Source: Bacteroidales bacterium (GTDB lineage Bacteria > Bacteroidota > Bacteroidia > Bacteroidales > WCHB1-69). Taken from it: a stretch of DNA of 64,000 nucleotides. The stretch lies in NCBI GenBank assembly GCA_017535665.1, contig JAFXTS010000029.1, positions 20,172-84,171 of the forward strand. The letters are read 5' to 3'. Below, piece by piece: positions 8,271-18,749 of this stretch. A model generated the notes under the pieces. That model was not told the DNA's origin and did not search any database. It saw only the letters and a program-made list of their open reading frames with translations. The position numbers and the translations under genes were made by a program. Numbering within the stretch: the stretch's first letter is position 1; each line of letters opens with the position of its first letter.

Positions 8271-9026
8271 ATGAAAAAAATCCTATCCTTCCTCCCCATC
8301 ATTATCGCACTTCTATGCTGCACCAACTGCAAACATCCTAAGCTCCCTACTCCCGACCCAACCCCACAAAAAGATACTGTAAAACAAATAGTTACAAAAA
8401 CTGACACACTCACTCCCGACACCGAGACTGAGGCGGCCATGCGAGCATTAGGGTTGGTAGATATTCAAGAAATCGACCCAACCATTCAGGTTCATCTGGT
8501 CTATTCCACGCCCGACAATTTCACCCATACTATATTATATAAGGACATCCACAAAGCTTTCATGCTGCCTGTGGTGGCCGAGAAGCTGAAGCGGGCGCAG
8601 GCGCAGCTCAAGGCACAGCATCCCGACTACAGTCTGCTGGTTTACGATGCGGGGCGTCCGCTCAGCGTGCAGTGGGACATGTGGGAGGTGGCAACAGCCA
8701 CTAACACAACCTATTATGTGGCCGACCCCCGCAAAGCGCAGGGATTGCACAACTACGGAGCAGCAGTGGATATCACCATTGTGGACGGTCGTGGCGACCC
8801 CATCTCCATGGGCACTCCGTTCGACTGGTTCGGGGTGGAGGCGCACATCACGAATGAAGATTCGCTGGTGAAGAGCGGCGCTATCAGTCAGCAGGAGTTA
8901 GACAACCGTTTATTGCTTCGCAAACTCATGACCGACAATGGGATGCTGACCATCCGCTCAGAGTGGTGGCACTTCGAACTGATGCGCGGTCCTGAGGCGC
9001 AGGCTACCTTAAAAATTGTGGAATAA
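8271..9026 (+). CDS. VanX-type D-alanyl-D-alanine dipeptidase (M15D), membrane-exported
   Basis: A 251-residue protein with an export signal and cysteines at 16, 17 and 20 that make a lipoprotein likely, although no perfect lipobox is seen. The catalytic domain has the M15 zinc signature GLHNYGAAVD (His160, Asp167) and the EWWHFE motif (catalytic Glu231, zinc ligand His234). VanX-like enzymes cleave D-Ala-D-Ala dipeptide. An envelope-located copy suggests recycling or scavenging of cell-wall dipeptide rather than cytoplasmic vancomycin resistance. No vanHA genes are nearby. Last gene of the plus-strand run. Confidence 0.88.
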   Translation: MKKILSFLPIIIALLCCTNCKHPKLPTPDPTPQKDTVKQIVTKTDTLTPDTETEAAMRALGLVDIQEIDPTIQVHLVYSTPDNFTHTILYKDIHKAFMLPVVAEKLKRAQAQLKAQHPDYSLLVYDAGRPLSVQWDMWEVATATNTTYYVADPRKAQGLHNYGAAVDITIVDGRGDPISMGTPFDWFGVEAHITNEDSLVKSGAISQQELDNRLLLRKLMTDNGMLTIRSEWWHFELMRGPEAQATLKIVE

Positions 9027-9052
9027 AAAAAGGAGAATTAGATTTCTCCTTT
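9023..9052 (-). terminator. Rho-independent terminator of the pseudouridine synthase gene
   Basis: A 9-bp stem (forward 9029-9037 with 9044-9052, six-base loop) is followed on the minus strand by a run of seven T. The stem includes the last codons and stop of the minus-strand gene, and it lies in the convergent junction with the dipeptidase gene. Confidence 0.65.
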
Positions 9053-10198
9053 GATACTCATTTTCAGAATATTGACTTCAGCTTGCGTAAGGAAACGCCA
9101 GCTGCCACGGGGAAGGTCTTTCTTGGTGAGACCGGCAAACACCACGCGGTCGAGTTTCTCCACTTGGTAGTCGAGCGACTCGAAGATGCGGCGCACGATA
9201 CGGTTGCGGCCGGAGTGGAGCGTGACGCCCACCTCGTTTTTACGGTCGCCTACGTAGGCAATTTCATCCACCTGAATGATGCCGTCATCGAGGTCAAGCC
9301 CCTGCGCAATCTTGTCTAAATCAGATGGTTTGAGATTCTTGTCAAGGGAGACATGATAAATTTTGCGGACGCCGCTGCGGGGGTGTGTGAGCTTCTTGGC
9401 CATCTCGCCATCGTTGGTGAACAGCAGCAGGCCGGTGGTCATACGGTCGAGGCGGCCTACGGGATAGACGCGTTCTTTGCAGGCGCCCTTGATGAGCTGC
9501 ATGACATGCTTGCGGTTGAACTCATCCTCCATGGTGGTGATATAGTCCTTCGGTTTGTTGAGCAGGATATAGACCGGTTTCTCGCGCTGCAGCACCTTGT
9601 CACCGAAGCGGACCTCGTCGGTGGGCATCACCTTGAAGCCCATCTCGGTGACCACTTTGCCATTGACGGTGATGGCGCCGGCGGCGATGAGGGTGTCGGC
9701 TTCGCGGCGGGAGCAGACGCCGGCGTTAGCGATATACTTGTTGAGGCGCACCGGACCGATCTGATCCTCATACTCCAGTGAGCGGATTTTCACCTTCTGC
9801 GGGGCATAGCGGCCTTCGCTGCGGCGTTTGTTGACAATCTCGGTAAGGATTTCGGACTCAGCGGTCACATCGCGGCGGCGCGGCTGGTCGTCGTCGGTGC
9901 GGGGGATGCGCTTGCGGTCGGAAGAGAACGAGCGTTTGCGGTCGCCGAAAGGCTTGCGGTCGCGGTCTTTCGAGAAAGAGCGGTCCTTGTTGAAGGAGCG
10001 GCCTCCACCGGCAGGTTTGCGGTCGAAACGGCGGGGTGATTTCTCACGGCCTTCATCGCCCTCAGCGGCATCTCCACCCTCACGACGGCGGTCGAAAGAG
10101 CGACGTTTGGGAGCATCTCCCCTGTCGGAATCGCCGGAACGACCAGGACGCTGTTTGTTGAAACTCCTCTTATTCTGCAAGTTATCGTTTTTATTCAT
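9038..10198 (-). CDS. rRNA large/small subunit pseudouridine synthase (RluB/RsuA family) with disordered Arg-rich N-terminus
   Basis: From the ATG at 10198 the product is 386 residues. The first ~120 are low-complexity Arg/Asp/Ser/Gly/Lys sequence (SFSKDRDRKPFGDRKRSFS and similar). An S4 RNA-binding domain (RLNKYIANAGVCSRREADTL) and an RsuA/RluB catalytic domain with YPVGRLDRMTTGLLLFTNDG follow, where the Asp of GRLD is catalytic. The enzyme isomerises uridine in rRNA. A longer frame reaches 10267, but a -7 box lies inside that extra part, so the shorter start is preferred. RluB against RsuA cannot be decided by eye; Bacteroidota members with such tails are usually annotated RluB-like. Confidence 0.88.
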   Translation of the reverse strand: MNKNDNLQNKRSFNKQRPGRSGDSDRGDAPKRRSFDRRREGGDAAEGDEGREKSPRRFDRKPAGGGRSFNKDRSFSKDRDRKPFGDRKRSFSSDRKRIPRTDDDQPRRRDVTAESEILTEIVNKRRSEGRYAPQKVKIRSLEYEDQIGPVRLNKYIANAGVCSRREADTLIAAGAITVNGKVVTEMGFKVMPTDEVRFGDKVLQREKPVYILLNKPKDYITTMEDEFNRKHVMQLIKGACKERVYPVGRLDRMTTGLLLFTNDGEMAKKLTHPRSGVRKIYHVSLDKNLKPSDLDKIAQGLDLDDGIIQVDEIAYVGDRKNEVGVTLHSGRNRIVRRIFESLDYQVEKLDRVVFAGLTKKDLPRGSWRFLTQAEVNILKMSIKGEI

Positions 10199-10214
10199 CG
10201 TAAAAAAATTTTTG

Positions 10215-10222
10215 CAAAAATA
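10215..10222 (-). promoter_or_regulatory. Bacteroidota -7 promoter box for the pseudouridine synthase
   Basis: The minus strand reads TATTTTTG, 16 bases upstream of the ATG at 10198. It rules out a start further upstream in the same frame. Confidence 0.55.
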
Positions 10223-10292
10223 CAAGAAAATCCCGAAAACAGAGACACTTAAAAAATTTTTTAACAATAGATGGTGATAAAGAAAAATTATG

Positions 10293-10300
10293 TAATTTTG
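10293..10300 (+). promoter_or_regulatory. Bacteroidota -7 promoter box for infC-rpmI-rplT
   Basis: TAATTTTG matches TAnnTTTG, about 60 bases before the proposed infC start, leaving a leader of roughly 50 bases. It is divergent from the pseudouridine synthase promoter. Confidence 0.55.
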
Positions 10301-10345
10301 CAGGCTTAATTTAAAAAGGCAAAAAGAATTATAAACACTTAATAC

Positions 10346-10353
10346 AAAGGAGG
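10346..10353 (+). promoter_or_regulatory. Strong Shine-Dalgarno sequence that fixes the infC start
   Basis: AAAGGAGG stands six bases before the in-frame ATC codon at 10360. Such a strong site is uncommon in this window and supports initiation at the non-standard codon. Confidence 0.75.
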
Positions 10354-10359
10354 TTTCTT

Positions 10360-10920
10360 ATCGCAACACAATTCAACAGACCCGTCATCAGAAGGGGCGC
10401 GCCGCCAAAAAAGGAGGCTGCACACAAGATTAACGAATACATCACCGCTCCCACCGTACGTGTGGTAGGTGACGGCTTGGAGCCGCAAATCGTCTCATTG
10501 CGCGAGGCTTTGGCCATCGCAGAGCGCATGGAGCTTGACCTGGTGGAGATCTCTCCCCAAGCCGCACCGCCGGTTTGCAAGGTCATGGACTACCAGAAGT
10601 TCCTGTACGAGCAGAAACGCAAAGAGAAAGAGCAGAAAGCCAAGTCGGTGAAGGTGGTGGTGAAAGAAATCCGCCTCGGACCCCAGACCGATGATCACGA
10701 CTTCGAGTTCAAGACCAACCACGCCATCCGCTTCCTGAAAGAGGGCAGCAAGGTGAAAGTGGGCGTCTTCTTCAAAGGTCGTTCCATCGTTTATAAAGAC
10801 CAGGGTGAGCTCATTCTTTTGAAATTCGCACAGGCTGTTGAGGAGTTCGGTAAGCCCGAACAGATGCCCAAGCTGGAAGGCAAGCGTATGTTCATCGTCA
10901 TCAACCCCATCAAGAAATAA
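10360..10920 (+). CDS. infC: Translation initiation factor IF-3, apparently starting at AUC
   Basis: IF-3 binds the 30S subunit and checks start-codon pairing. The conserved IF-3 N-terminal domain begins at [18 protein letters not shown], upstream of the first in-frame GTG at 10462, and no ATG, GTG or TTG occurs in frame between the stop at 10312 and that GTG. The ATC at 10360 is preceded at ideal distance by AAAGGAGG, so the product is read as 186 residues beginning [12 protein letters not shown] after the initiator. E. coli infC uses AUU, which lets IF-3 repress its own translation; an AUC start here implies the same control. The C-terminal domain ([31 protein letters not shown]) is complete. 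First gene of infC-rpmI-rplT. Confidence 0.93.
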   Translation: MATQFNRPVIRRGAPPKKEAAHKINEYITAPTVRVVGDGLEPQIVSLREALAIAERMELDLVEISPQAAPPVCKVMDYQKFLYEQKRKEKEQKAKSVKVVVKEIRLGPQTDDHDFEFKTNHAIRFLKEGSKVKVGVFFKGRSIVYKDQGELILLKFAQAVEEFGKPEQMPKLEGKRMFIVINPIKK

Positions 10921-10963
10921 TTGCAATTTTCTCATATACATTAACTTAAAAACAAACTGGAAA

Positions 10964-11158
10964 ATGCCAAAAGTAAAAACCAAAGCTGCCGTTAAAAAGA
11001 GATTCTCTCTCACCGGCACCGGCAAGGTGAAAAGACACCACGCCTATCACAGCCACATTCTGACCAAAAAGTCCAAGAAAAGAAAACGTAACTTGGCTTA
11101 CAGCGCCCTCGTTGATTCAACGATGGAGAACACGGTCAAACACATGTTGGGCTACTAA
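10964..11158 (+). CDS. rpmI: 50S ribosomal protein L35
   Basis: A 64-residue basic protein beginning [20 protein letters not shown] and containing [14 protein letters not shown], a close match to L35 over its full length. A longer in-frame opening upstream overlaps infC in another frame and is not used; the ATG at 10964 gives the family start. It binds 23S rRNA in the large subunit. It lies 43 bases after infC and 83 before rplT in the conserved order. Confidence 0.95.
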   Translation: MPKVKTKAAVKKRFSLTGTGKVKRHHAYHSHILTKKSKKRKRNLAYSALVDSTMENTVKHMLGY

Positions 11159-11241
11159 TTCACATTATTTATTAACTTTATCATCAGCAAATCAAGAGTT
11201 TTTAGAAGAAAACCGCTGACTTAAAGAAAGGAGAACATCAA

Positions 11242-11586
11242 ATGTCAAGATCAGTCAATCACGTTGCTTCCAAAGCAAGAAGAAAAAAGATTTTGAACCG
11301 TACCAAAGGTTACTTTGGAAAACGGAAAAATGTCTGGACAGTTGCGAAAAACACCTGGGAAAAGGGACAGCAATACGCTTATCGCGACCGTAAGGCAAAG
11401 AAAAGAGCATTCAGAAGTTTATGGATTACCCGTATCAATGCGGGCGTCCGCGAATATGGCATGTCCTATTCTGCCTTCATGGGCAGTTTAGCCAAGAAGG
11501 GCATCGAGCTCAACCGCAAAGCCCTCGCCGACCTCGCGATGAACAATCCTGAGGCATTCAAAGCTATCGTTGACCTCGTAAAATAG
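11242..11586 (+). CDS. rplT: 50S ribosomal protein L20
   Basis: A 114-residue L20 of standard length: the N-terminus [20 protein letters not shown] and [19 protein letters not shown] are family hallmarks. L20 binds 23S rRNA early in assembly and in several bacteria represses its own operon through the rpmI leader. The 83-base gap upstream could hold such a site, but I see no clear rRNA mimic. A good Shine-Dalgarno (AAAGGAGA) precedes the ATG. The operon ends at the terminator at 11624. Confidence 0.96.
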   Translation: MSRSVNHVASKARRKKILNRTKGYFGKRKNVWTVAKNTWEKGQQYAYRDRKAKKRAFRSLWITRINAGVREYGMSYSAFMGSLAKKGIELNRKALADLAMNNPEAFKAIVDLVK

Positions 11587-11623
11587 GCCGACACCCAAAC
11601 GTAAAAAGAGAAATTGCAATATG

Positions 11624-11650
11624 GAGCCGCTGAAAAGCGGCTCTTTTATT
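11624..11650 (+). terminator. Rho-independent terminator of infC-rpmI-rplT
   Basis: GAGCCGCT and AGCGGCTC form a perfect 8-bp stem with a GAAA tetraloop (11624-11643), followed by TTTTATTTT. Confidence 0.9.
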
Positions 11651-11669
11651 TTACAATAATAATGGGTGC

Positions 11670-12449
11670 TTATTTCCCTTTCGGTTTGAAGCAGTGGATG
11701 TAGGCGAACTCCAAACCATAGCAGTTATGACGGTAGCTAATGGATCCCACCTCCAAATCGTACATCACCCCCCTCTGCTCATTTACGCTATATTCTCCCG
11801 AATATTTGTTGCAGAGGGCAAAATTGGCCACCAGCCCGAAGCGGAGAACATCGCCGTAAGGCAGCTGATACATAGCGCCCAATTTCAAGTTGGCATCTAC
11901 TGCAAGCCAGTAAGGATCCTCTCTTGAAAGAGAAAGAAATGTCATTCTGTCGCCCTGTATATTATTGACACTGCTACTTAAATCATCGCCCCAAGACAGT
12001 TTTTCAATTCCACCCGCGATGTTAGAGAATCGAAGCCCGACTGCGCTAAATAAGAACCAGTCGTTTTTCAGTGGTATATGCATCTCGAAATTTACGGGAA
12101 TATGGAAATCGTAGCCCATTTCATGCATGTCCAACTCCAAGCCATCCACCTTATACCGAATGTTGGAAGAGGTGCCAAATTCAAGTCCGAAAGATACTCC
12201 GAAATATTTGGCAAAATTGTAAGAAGCTTCGATTCCAGCCAGCCACCCCATTGTGGGAAGGGATTTTACGTAATTTCCGTAAGGTTTGCCGGGGTAATGC
12301 ACAGGAGATGTGGACATCGAAGCTGCCTCTCCAATATTGCATTCCACCCGTCCGCCCAAATGCCAACCGTCTAATGAGCGGTCACTGTTTTGGGCTTTTG
12401 CAGTCATCAAACAAGTAAGGACAATGAGAAACGCAATTGATTTTTTCAT
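11670..12449 (-). CDS. Outer-membrane beta-barrel protein (PorT/OmpA-barrel-like), unknown function
   Basis: A 259-residue protein with a signal peptide ending in AKAQ. The rest alternates amphipathic beta strands with Gly and aromatic residues (GWHLGGRVECNIG, WLAGIEASYNFAKYFGVSFG, DVLRFGLVANFAL) and ends in a strand with aromatic residues. This is the pattern of the small Bacteroidota outer-membrane beta-barrel family. No catalytic motif is visible. It is a lone minus-strand gene converging on rplT; no -7 box was found within 100 bases upstream. Confidence 0.75.
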   Translation of the reverse strand: MKKSIAFLIVLTCLMTAKAQNSDRSLDGWHLGGRVECNIGEAASMSTSPVHYPGKPYGNYVKSLPTMGWLAGIEASYNFAKYFGVSFGLEFGTSSNIRYKVDGLELDMHEMGYDFHIPVNFEMHIPLKNDWFLFSAVGLRFSNIAGGIEKLSWGDDLSSSVNNIQGDRMTFLSLSREDPYWLAVDANLKLGAMYQLPYGDVLRFGLVANFALCNKYSGEYSVNEQRGVMYDLEVGSISYRHNCYGLEFAYIHCFKPKGK

Positions 12450-12653
12450 GATATTAATTTTTATAATGCTGAATTCATTTGCAAAATCAAATTCTGCTTC
12501 ACAATATTGAATATGAACGTATAATCGCTTCCGTTATTGTTTTGTAGCGTGAAACATTTTACTCCGCATCTCTGCGCCCATGCCTCCCTATCGCGACCTC
12601 GTATCATCCCCAAAAACTTTTCAATTTTCACCTTTCAATTTTCATTTTATTAG

Positions 12654-12661
12654 TATCTTTG
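12654..12661 (+). promoter_or_regulatory. Bacteroidota -7 promoter box for gmhB and downstream genes
   Basis: TATCTTTG matches TAnnTTTG, 33 bases before the gmhB ATG. The rest of the 245-base gap 12450-12694 shows nothing else recognisable. Confidence 0.6.
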
Positions 12662-12694
12662 CAACCGATTTGTGAAAATGCGCTTTAGCAAAAG

Positions 12695-13240
12695 ATGAAA
12701 GGCAATATTCTGAATGACACTCTGTTTCTGGACCGCGACGGTGTGGTCAACGTGCAGCTGGTGGGCGACTATGTGAAAAATCCGTCGGAACTGGTGCTCA
12801 GAGAGGATTTTTTGCGTTCCATCCCGTACCTCAAGCAGCATTTTCGGAGGTTTATCCTTGTCACCAACCAACAGTGCATCGGCAAAGGCATCTGCACACA
12901 GGCCGATGTGGACGAGGTACATCGTTATATGTGTACCCTATTGAAGGACAACGGTTTCTGCTTCGATGCCATCTACCTCTGTCCCCACGTGGCCGGCAGC
13001 GGCTGCGGGTGTCGGAAGCCGGAGATCGGCATGATTGACCAGGCCCTCGGCGATTTCCCCGACATCAAGCTGCACCACTCGCTGATGGTGGGCGACAGCT
13101 TGAGCGACATGCAGTTCGGTCGCGCCGCAGGCATTCCCACGCTGTTCATCGGCGCCGTCACGCCCGAAAACCGCGAGGCCGTTACCGCCAACAGCGACTT
13201 CATCTCCCCCACCCTTCTCCAATTCTTCCAAAACCTGTAG
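12695..13240 (+). CDS. gmhB: D-glycero-D-manno-heptose-1,7-bisphosphate 7-phosphatase (HAD family)
   Basis: A 181-residue HAD hydrolase of the HisB-N/GmhB group. The nucleophile motif is FLDRDGVVN (Asp13, Asp15), motif II lies in LVTNQQ, and the Lys/Asp region is CRKPEIGM followed by MVGDSLSDM. Four zinc ligands characteristic of GmhB are seen at Cys96, His98, Cys104 and Cys106. It would dephosphorylate heptose bisphosphate in the ADP-heptose route for lipopolysaccharide core. The next gene, two bases downstream, is a lipid A-type acyltransferase, which fits an envelope role. The histidinol-phosphatase branch is an alternative, but no his genes are near. Confidence 0.85.
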   Translation: MKGNILNDTLFLDRDGVVNVQLVGDYVKNPSELVLREDFLRSIPYLKQHFRRFILVTNQQCIGKGICTQADVDEVHRYMCTLLKDNGFCFDAIYLCPHVAGSGCGCRKPEIGMIDQALGDFPDIKLHHSLMVGDSLSDMQFGRAAGIPTLFIGAVTPENREAVTANSDFISPTLLQFFQNL

Positions 13241-13242
13241 TC

Positions 13243-14130
13243 ATGAGATTCGCCTTCTACTTCATCTTCTACCCGCTGTCGGTGCTGCCGTTGTTCATTC
13301 TGTACGGCATTGGCTACCTGCTCTATCTCATCATCTACTATGTGGTGCGTTACCGCCGGAAGGTGGTGGCCGAGAACCTGCGGAAATCGTTCCCAGATTT
13401 GTCGGAGCGCGAACGGGCGAAGATCGGCCGGCGCTACTACCGCCATCTGGCACAAATCGCTGCCGAGATGCTGAAGATGCTCACCCTGACTCGTCGGCAG
13501 GTGATGCGCCGCTACCGGTGCGAGAACCCTGAGCTGGTGAACCGCTTCTACGAAGAGGGCAAGAGCGTCATCCTCATGTCGAGCCATTACAACGACTGGG
13601 AATGGATGATTCTGAGCCTCCCGCTCCAGTATCGTCATTTGGCGGTGGGTGTCGGGAAGGCCAACAGCAACAAGACTTTCGAGAAGCTGATCAACCAAGC
13701 CCGCACCCGCTACGGCACCACGGTGGTGTTTGCCGACCATGTGCGAGAACTGTTCGAGCAGCGCGAGCGCGAACGCCAGCTCAGCGCCTACATGATGCTC
13801 AGCGACCAGTCGCCCAACAACATGTCGAGGAGCTACAAAACCATGTTCCTGAACCAGCCTTCCGGCATGATTTTCGGAGCGGAGCATTTCGCAAAAAAAT
13901 ATGACATTCCGGTCATTTATTATGAAATAATAAAAACCAGAATCGGTCGTTATAAAATTGTCAATCATATTATTACAGAAAATCCGCAGGAGACCGCCGA
14001 CGGGGAGATCACGGAGAAATACACCCGAATGTTGGAGGCTACGATACGACGGCAGCCCGAATACTGGCTGTGGAGCCACCGCCGCTGGAAACACCCTGTG
14101 AACATCAGTGAAATACAACACGTATTATGA
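13243..14130 (+). CDS. Lysophospholipid/lipid A acyltransferase (LpxL/HtrB family)
   Basis: A 295-residue protein with one N-terminal membrane segment (about 5-35) and the LpxL-type catalytic H-x4-E motif in SSHYNDWEW (His115, Glu120). Later family features include LSDQSPNN and the WLWSHRRWKHP C-terminus. The family transfers a secondary acyl chain to lipid A at the inner membrane. It overlaps the next gene by four bases (ATGA) and follows gmhB by two, so lipopolysaccharide synthesis genes are grouped here. Substrate position is not readable. Confidence 0.88.
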   Translation: MRFAFYFIFYPLSVLPLFILYGIGYLLYLIIYYVVRYRRKVVAENLRKSFPDLSERERAKIGRRYYRHLAQIAAEMLKMLTLTRRQVMRRYRCENPELVNRFYEEGKSVILMSSHYNDWEWMILSLPLQYRHLAVGVGKANSNKTFEKLINQARTRYGTTVVFADHVRELFEQRERERQLSAYMMLSDQSPNNMSRSYKTMFLNQPSGMIFGAEHFAKKYDIPVIYYEIIKTRIGRYKIVNHIITENPQETADGEITEKYTRMLEATIRRQPEYWLWSHRRWKHPVNISEIQHVL

Positions 14131-15236
14131 AGAAATTTTTGACTATCTTACTATTTATCGCCATCCTCATACCCTTTGCGAAGGCGCAAAACACTACCGA
14201 CTCGAAGCAGGTCACTGTTGTTTATCTGCTCCCCCTCAACAGTACAGCCATAGAGCAGTCGAAGAGTGTGGGCATGAAGGAGTCGAAAGACATCGACCGC
14301 ACCTTCGCCCAATCGGTGATCGGGTTTTGGTGCGGCGCACAAATCGCCTTGGACGAGCTGGCCGAAAAAGGTCACAACCTGAAAGTCATCGCTCGCGAGG
14401 TGAACGCTAACGACAGCTTAAAGATCGAACGTATCTTTGAGGAAGAGGCCGTGCGCAACGCACAGCTCATCATCGCACCTGTAACGAAAAAAATGTTCCC
14501 GATAGTGGCGGCACACGCCAAAGAGCTGCGTATCCCGGTCGTCAACCCCATGTCGCCCAACAGCGAGATTGTGGAGGGCAACCCATTTGTTTACAAGATG
14601 TTCCCACATCCAGATGCCAAAGCCGCAGCCCTTGTGGAGCATTTCGAGAACGCCCATTTCATCATCTGGGGCAACCATCAGTCGGAGGAGTACACACGCT
14701 ATTTCCAAGAGCACGACATCGCCTACACGGTGGTGGACGAGGAGAGTTCTTTCACCAGCCATCTGAAATCGGATGCTGACAATGTGGTCATCGCCTGTCC
14801 CGCACACACCAACGCCTACGCGCAGGTAGCCAATATGTTGGTGAACCGAAGCCGCATGCCCGAATTCCACTGGGTGCTGCCCGAAAGCCTGCTCAACGAC
14901 AACGGCTTCGACCTCAGAACCCTCAGCCCCTTCGACCTTTACTTCCTGTCGGGCTTCTTTGCCGATGATCAGGGCGAGGATGCACAGGTGTTCTGCGACA
15001 AGTACGTACGCACGTACAGCACGCTCCCTACCGTGAAGAACTTTGCCTACCAAGGGTACGACGCCACCTATTTCTTCTGCGAACTCATTATCAACAACTT
15101 CCACATCCCCAAAGATTTCACCCCGCTCTGCTGCAAACTCAAATTCCGCCGCGGCGACAAAGCCAACGGCTTCGAGAACTACGGAGTACGCTTGGTACAA
15201 CTCAAACATTTGCAATATACAATCATTAATCAATAA
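14127..15236 (+). CDS. Periplasmic binding-protein-fold (type 1, leucine-binding-like) protein
   Basis: A 369-residue protein with a signal peptide (ends AKAQ). The body has the type 1 periplasmic-binding layout: a first lobe starting TVVYLLPLNST, then QLIIAPVTKKMFPIVAAHAKELRIPVVNPMS, and a later segment YQGYDATYFFCELI typical of amino-acid-binding family proteins. No transporter genes are adjacent, so a sensor or envelope-assembly role is as likely as transport. Related Bacteroidota proteins often carry a LysM domain; none is present here. It overlaps the acyltransferase gene by 4 bases. Confidence 0.72.
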   Translation: MKKFLTILLFIAILIPFAKAQNTTDSKQVTVVYLLPLNSTAIEQSKSVGMKESKDIDRTFAQSVIGFWCGAQIALDELAEKGHNLKVIAREVNANDSLKIERIFEEEAVRNAQLIIAPVTKKMFPIVAAHAKELRIPVVNPMSPNSEIVEGNPFVYKMFPHPDAKAAALVEHFENAHFIIWGNHQSEEYTRYFQEHDIAYTVVDEESSFTSHLKSDADNVVIACPAHTNAYAQVANMLVNRSRMPEFHWVLPESLLNDNGFDLRTLSPFDLYFLSGFFADDQGEDAQVFCDKYVRTYSTLPTVKNFAYQGYDATYFFCELIINNFHIPKDFTPLCCKLKFRRGDKANGFENYGVRLVQLKHLQYTIINQ

Positions 15237-16262
<1,026 letters not shown>

Positions 16263-16276
16263 TTCATTAACAATAA

Positions 16277-16312
16277 GGCAGATGCGGCAACAAAATCCCA
16301 TCTGCCTTTTTT
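16277..16312 (+). terminator. Rho-independent terminator of gapA
   Basis: GGCAGATG (16277-16284) pairs with CATCTGCC (16299-16306) and is followed by six T. It ends just before the 3-methyladenine glycosylase start. Confidence 0.9.
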
Positions 16313-16319
16313 ATTTAGA

Positions 16320-16895
16320 ATGATCAATCTCCATTATTTTTTGAATGATGATGTGGTGGGGCTGGCTCGCGACCTGCTGGGCAAGTATGTGTTCACGCAG
16401 ATTGACGGGCAGATAGCGGGCGGATACATCACTGAGACAGAAGCTTATAAGGGTTTCAACGACCGAGGTTCGCACGCTTTTGGCGGGCGGCGCACCAAGC
16501 GCAACGAGATGATGTACGCCAAGGGCGGCAGGGCATACGTTTACCTTTGTTACGGAATGCACTGCATGCTGAATTTCGTCTCCAACCAAGAAGGCATTCC
16601 TGATGCCGTACTTATCCGCGGCATCATGCCGACCCACGGCGAGGAGCTGATGCTGAAACGGACAGGAAAAAACAAGAGCGGTCCTTCGCTGACCGACGGC
16701 CCCGGCAAAGTTTGCAAGGCTTTAGGTATTACTTTAACAGAAAATGGTATTCTACTCAACAGCAATACTTTATGGGTTGAAGATAGGGGTAAAAGTTTTA
16801 GTGATAAAGAGATAATTATCGGACCGCGAGTAGGCATTGACTATGCTGGCGAGGATGCAAAGCTGCCATGGCGGTTTCGGGTGAAATTGGGTTGA
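16320..16895 (+). CDS. DNA-3-methyladenine glycosylase (AAG/MPG family)
   Basis: A 191-residue protein of the eukaryote-like alkyladenine glycosylase family. The N-terminal VVGLARDLLGKYV, the catalytic GGYITETEAY (active Glu at about residue 41) and GGRAYVYLCYGMHCMLNFV, which lines the base pocket, are all intact, with VGIDYAGEDAKLPWRF at the end. It removes alkylated purines and hypoxanthine in base excision repair. It follows the gapA terminator by seven bases, so it may depend on readthrough. Confidence 0.93.
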   Translation: MINLHYFLNDDVVGLARDLLGKYVFTQIDGQIAGGYITETEAYKGFNDRGSHAFGGRRTKRNEMMYAKGGRAYVYLCYGMHCMLNFVSNQEGIPDAVLIRGIMPTHGEELMLKRTGKNKSGPSLTDGPGKVCKALGITLTENGILLNSNTLWVEDRGKSFSDKEIIIGPRVGIDYAGEDAKLPWRFRVKLG

Positions 16896-16938
16896 AAATA
16901 ATTATTTTCAAAAAGGAGTAAAATCCATAAAAAATGTG

Positions 16939-16946
16939 TATATTTG
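16939..16946 (+). promoter_or_regulatory. Bacteroidota -7 promoter box for atpD
   Basis: TATATTTG matches TAnnTTTG, 50 bases before the atpD ATG. Confidence 0.6.
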
Positions 16947-16960
16947 CAGCCGCTTTTTGA

Positions 16961-18502
<1,542 letters not shown>

Positions 18503-18510
18503 TCGGCACT

Positions 18511-18747
18511 ATGAACCTCGAAATCATCACCCCCGGCAAGGAATTGTTCAAAGGGGAGGTCTCATTGGTGCAGCTTCCTGGACTCGACGGTCTGTTTGAG
18601 GTGCTCAACAACCACGCCCCGTTGATTGCCGCTCTCAAAGAGGGCAAGGTGAAGGCGACGGATGCCCAAGATCAGACTCTTTTCTTCGACATTCGGGGAG
18701 GGATTGTGGAAGTACTGGACAACCACGTGTTAGTTTTGGCAGAATAG
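18511..18747 (+). CDS. atpC: F1 ATP synthase subunit epsilon, short form
   Basis: A 78-residue protein starting MNLEIITPGKELFKGEV and containing NNHAPLIAALKEGKVK, the beta-sandwich domain of epsilon. The C-terminal helical hairpin of the ~135-residue enterobacterial form is absent. That hairpin inhibits ATP hydrolysis in other bacteria, so this short form should lack that brake. Short epsilon subunits are usual in Bacteroidota, so this is not a truncation by damage. It lies 8 bases after atpD and 2 before pcm. Confidence 0.92.
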   Translation: MNLEIITPGKELFKGEVSLVQLPGLDGLFEVLNNHAPLIAALKEGKVKATDAQDQTLFFDIRGGIVEVLDNHVLVLAE

Positions 18748-18749
18748 GA

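Noticed and set aside
8271..9026. Vancomycin resistance cluster
   Set aside because: There is no VanH, VanA/B or VanRS; a single exported dipeptidase does not make the resistance system.
10462..10920. GTG at 10462 as the infC start
   Set aside because: It would remove conserved IF-3 residues ([14 protein letters not shown]) that are encoded upstream in frame, and no ribosome-binding site precedes it.
12973..14121. Long minus-strand open frame opposite gmhB and the acyltransferase
   Set aside because: It is antisense to two genes with clear motifs and its translation shows no recognisable domain; GC-rich codons leave few stops on the opposite strand.
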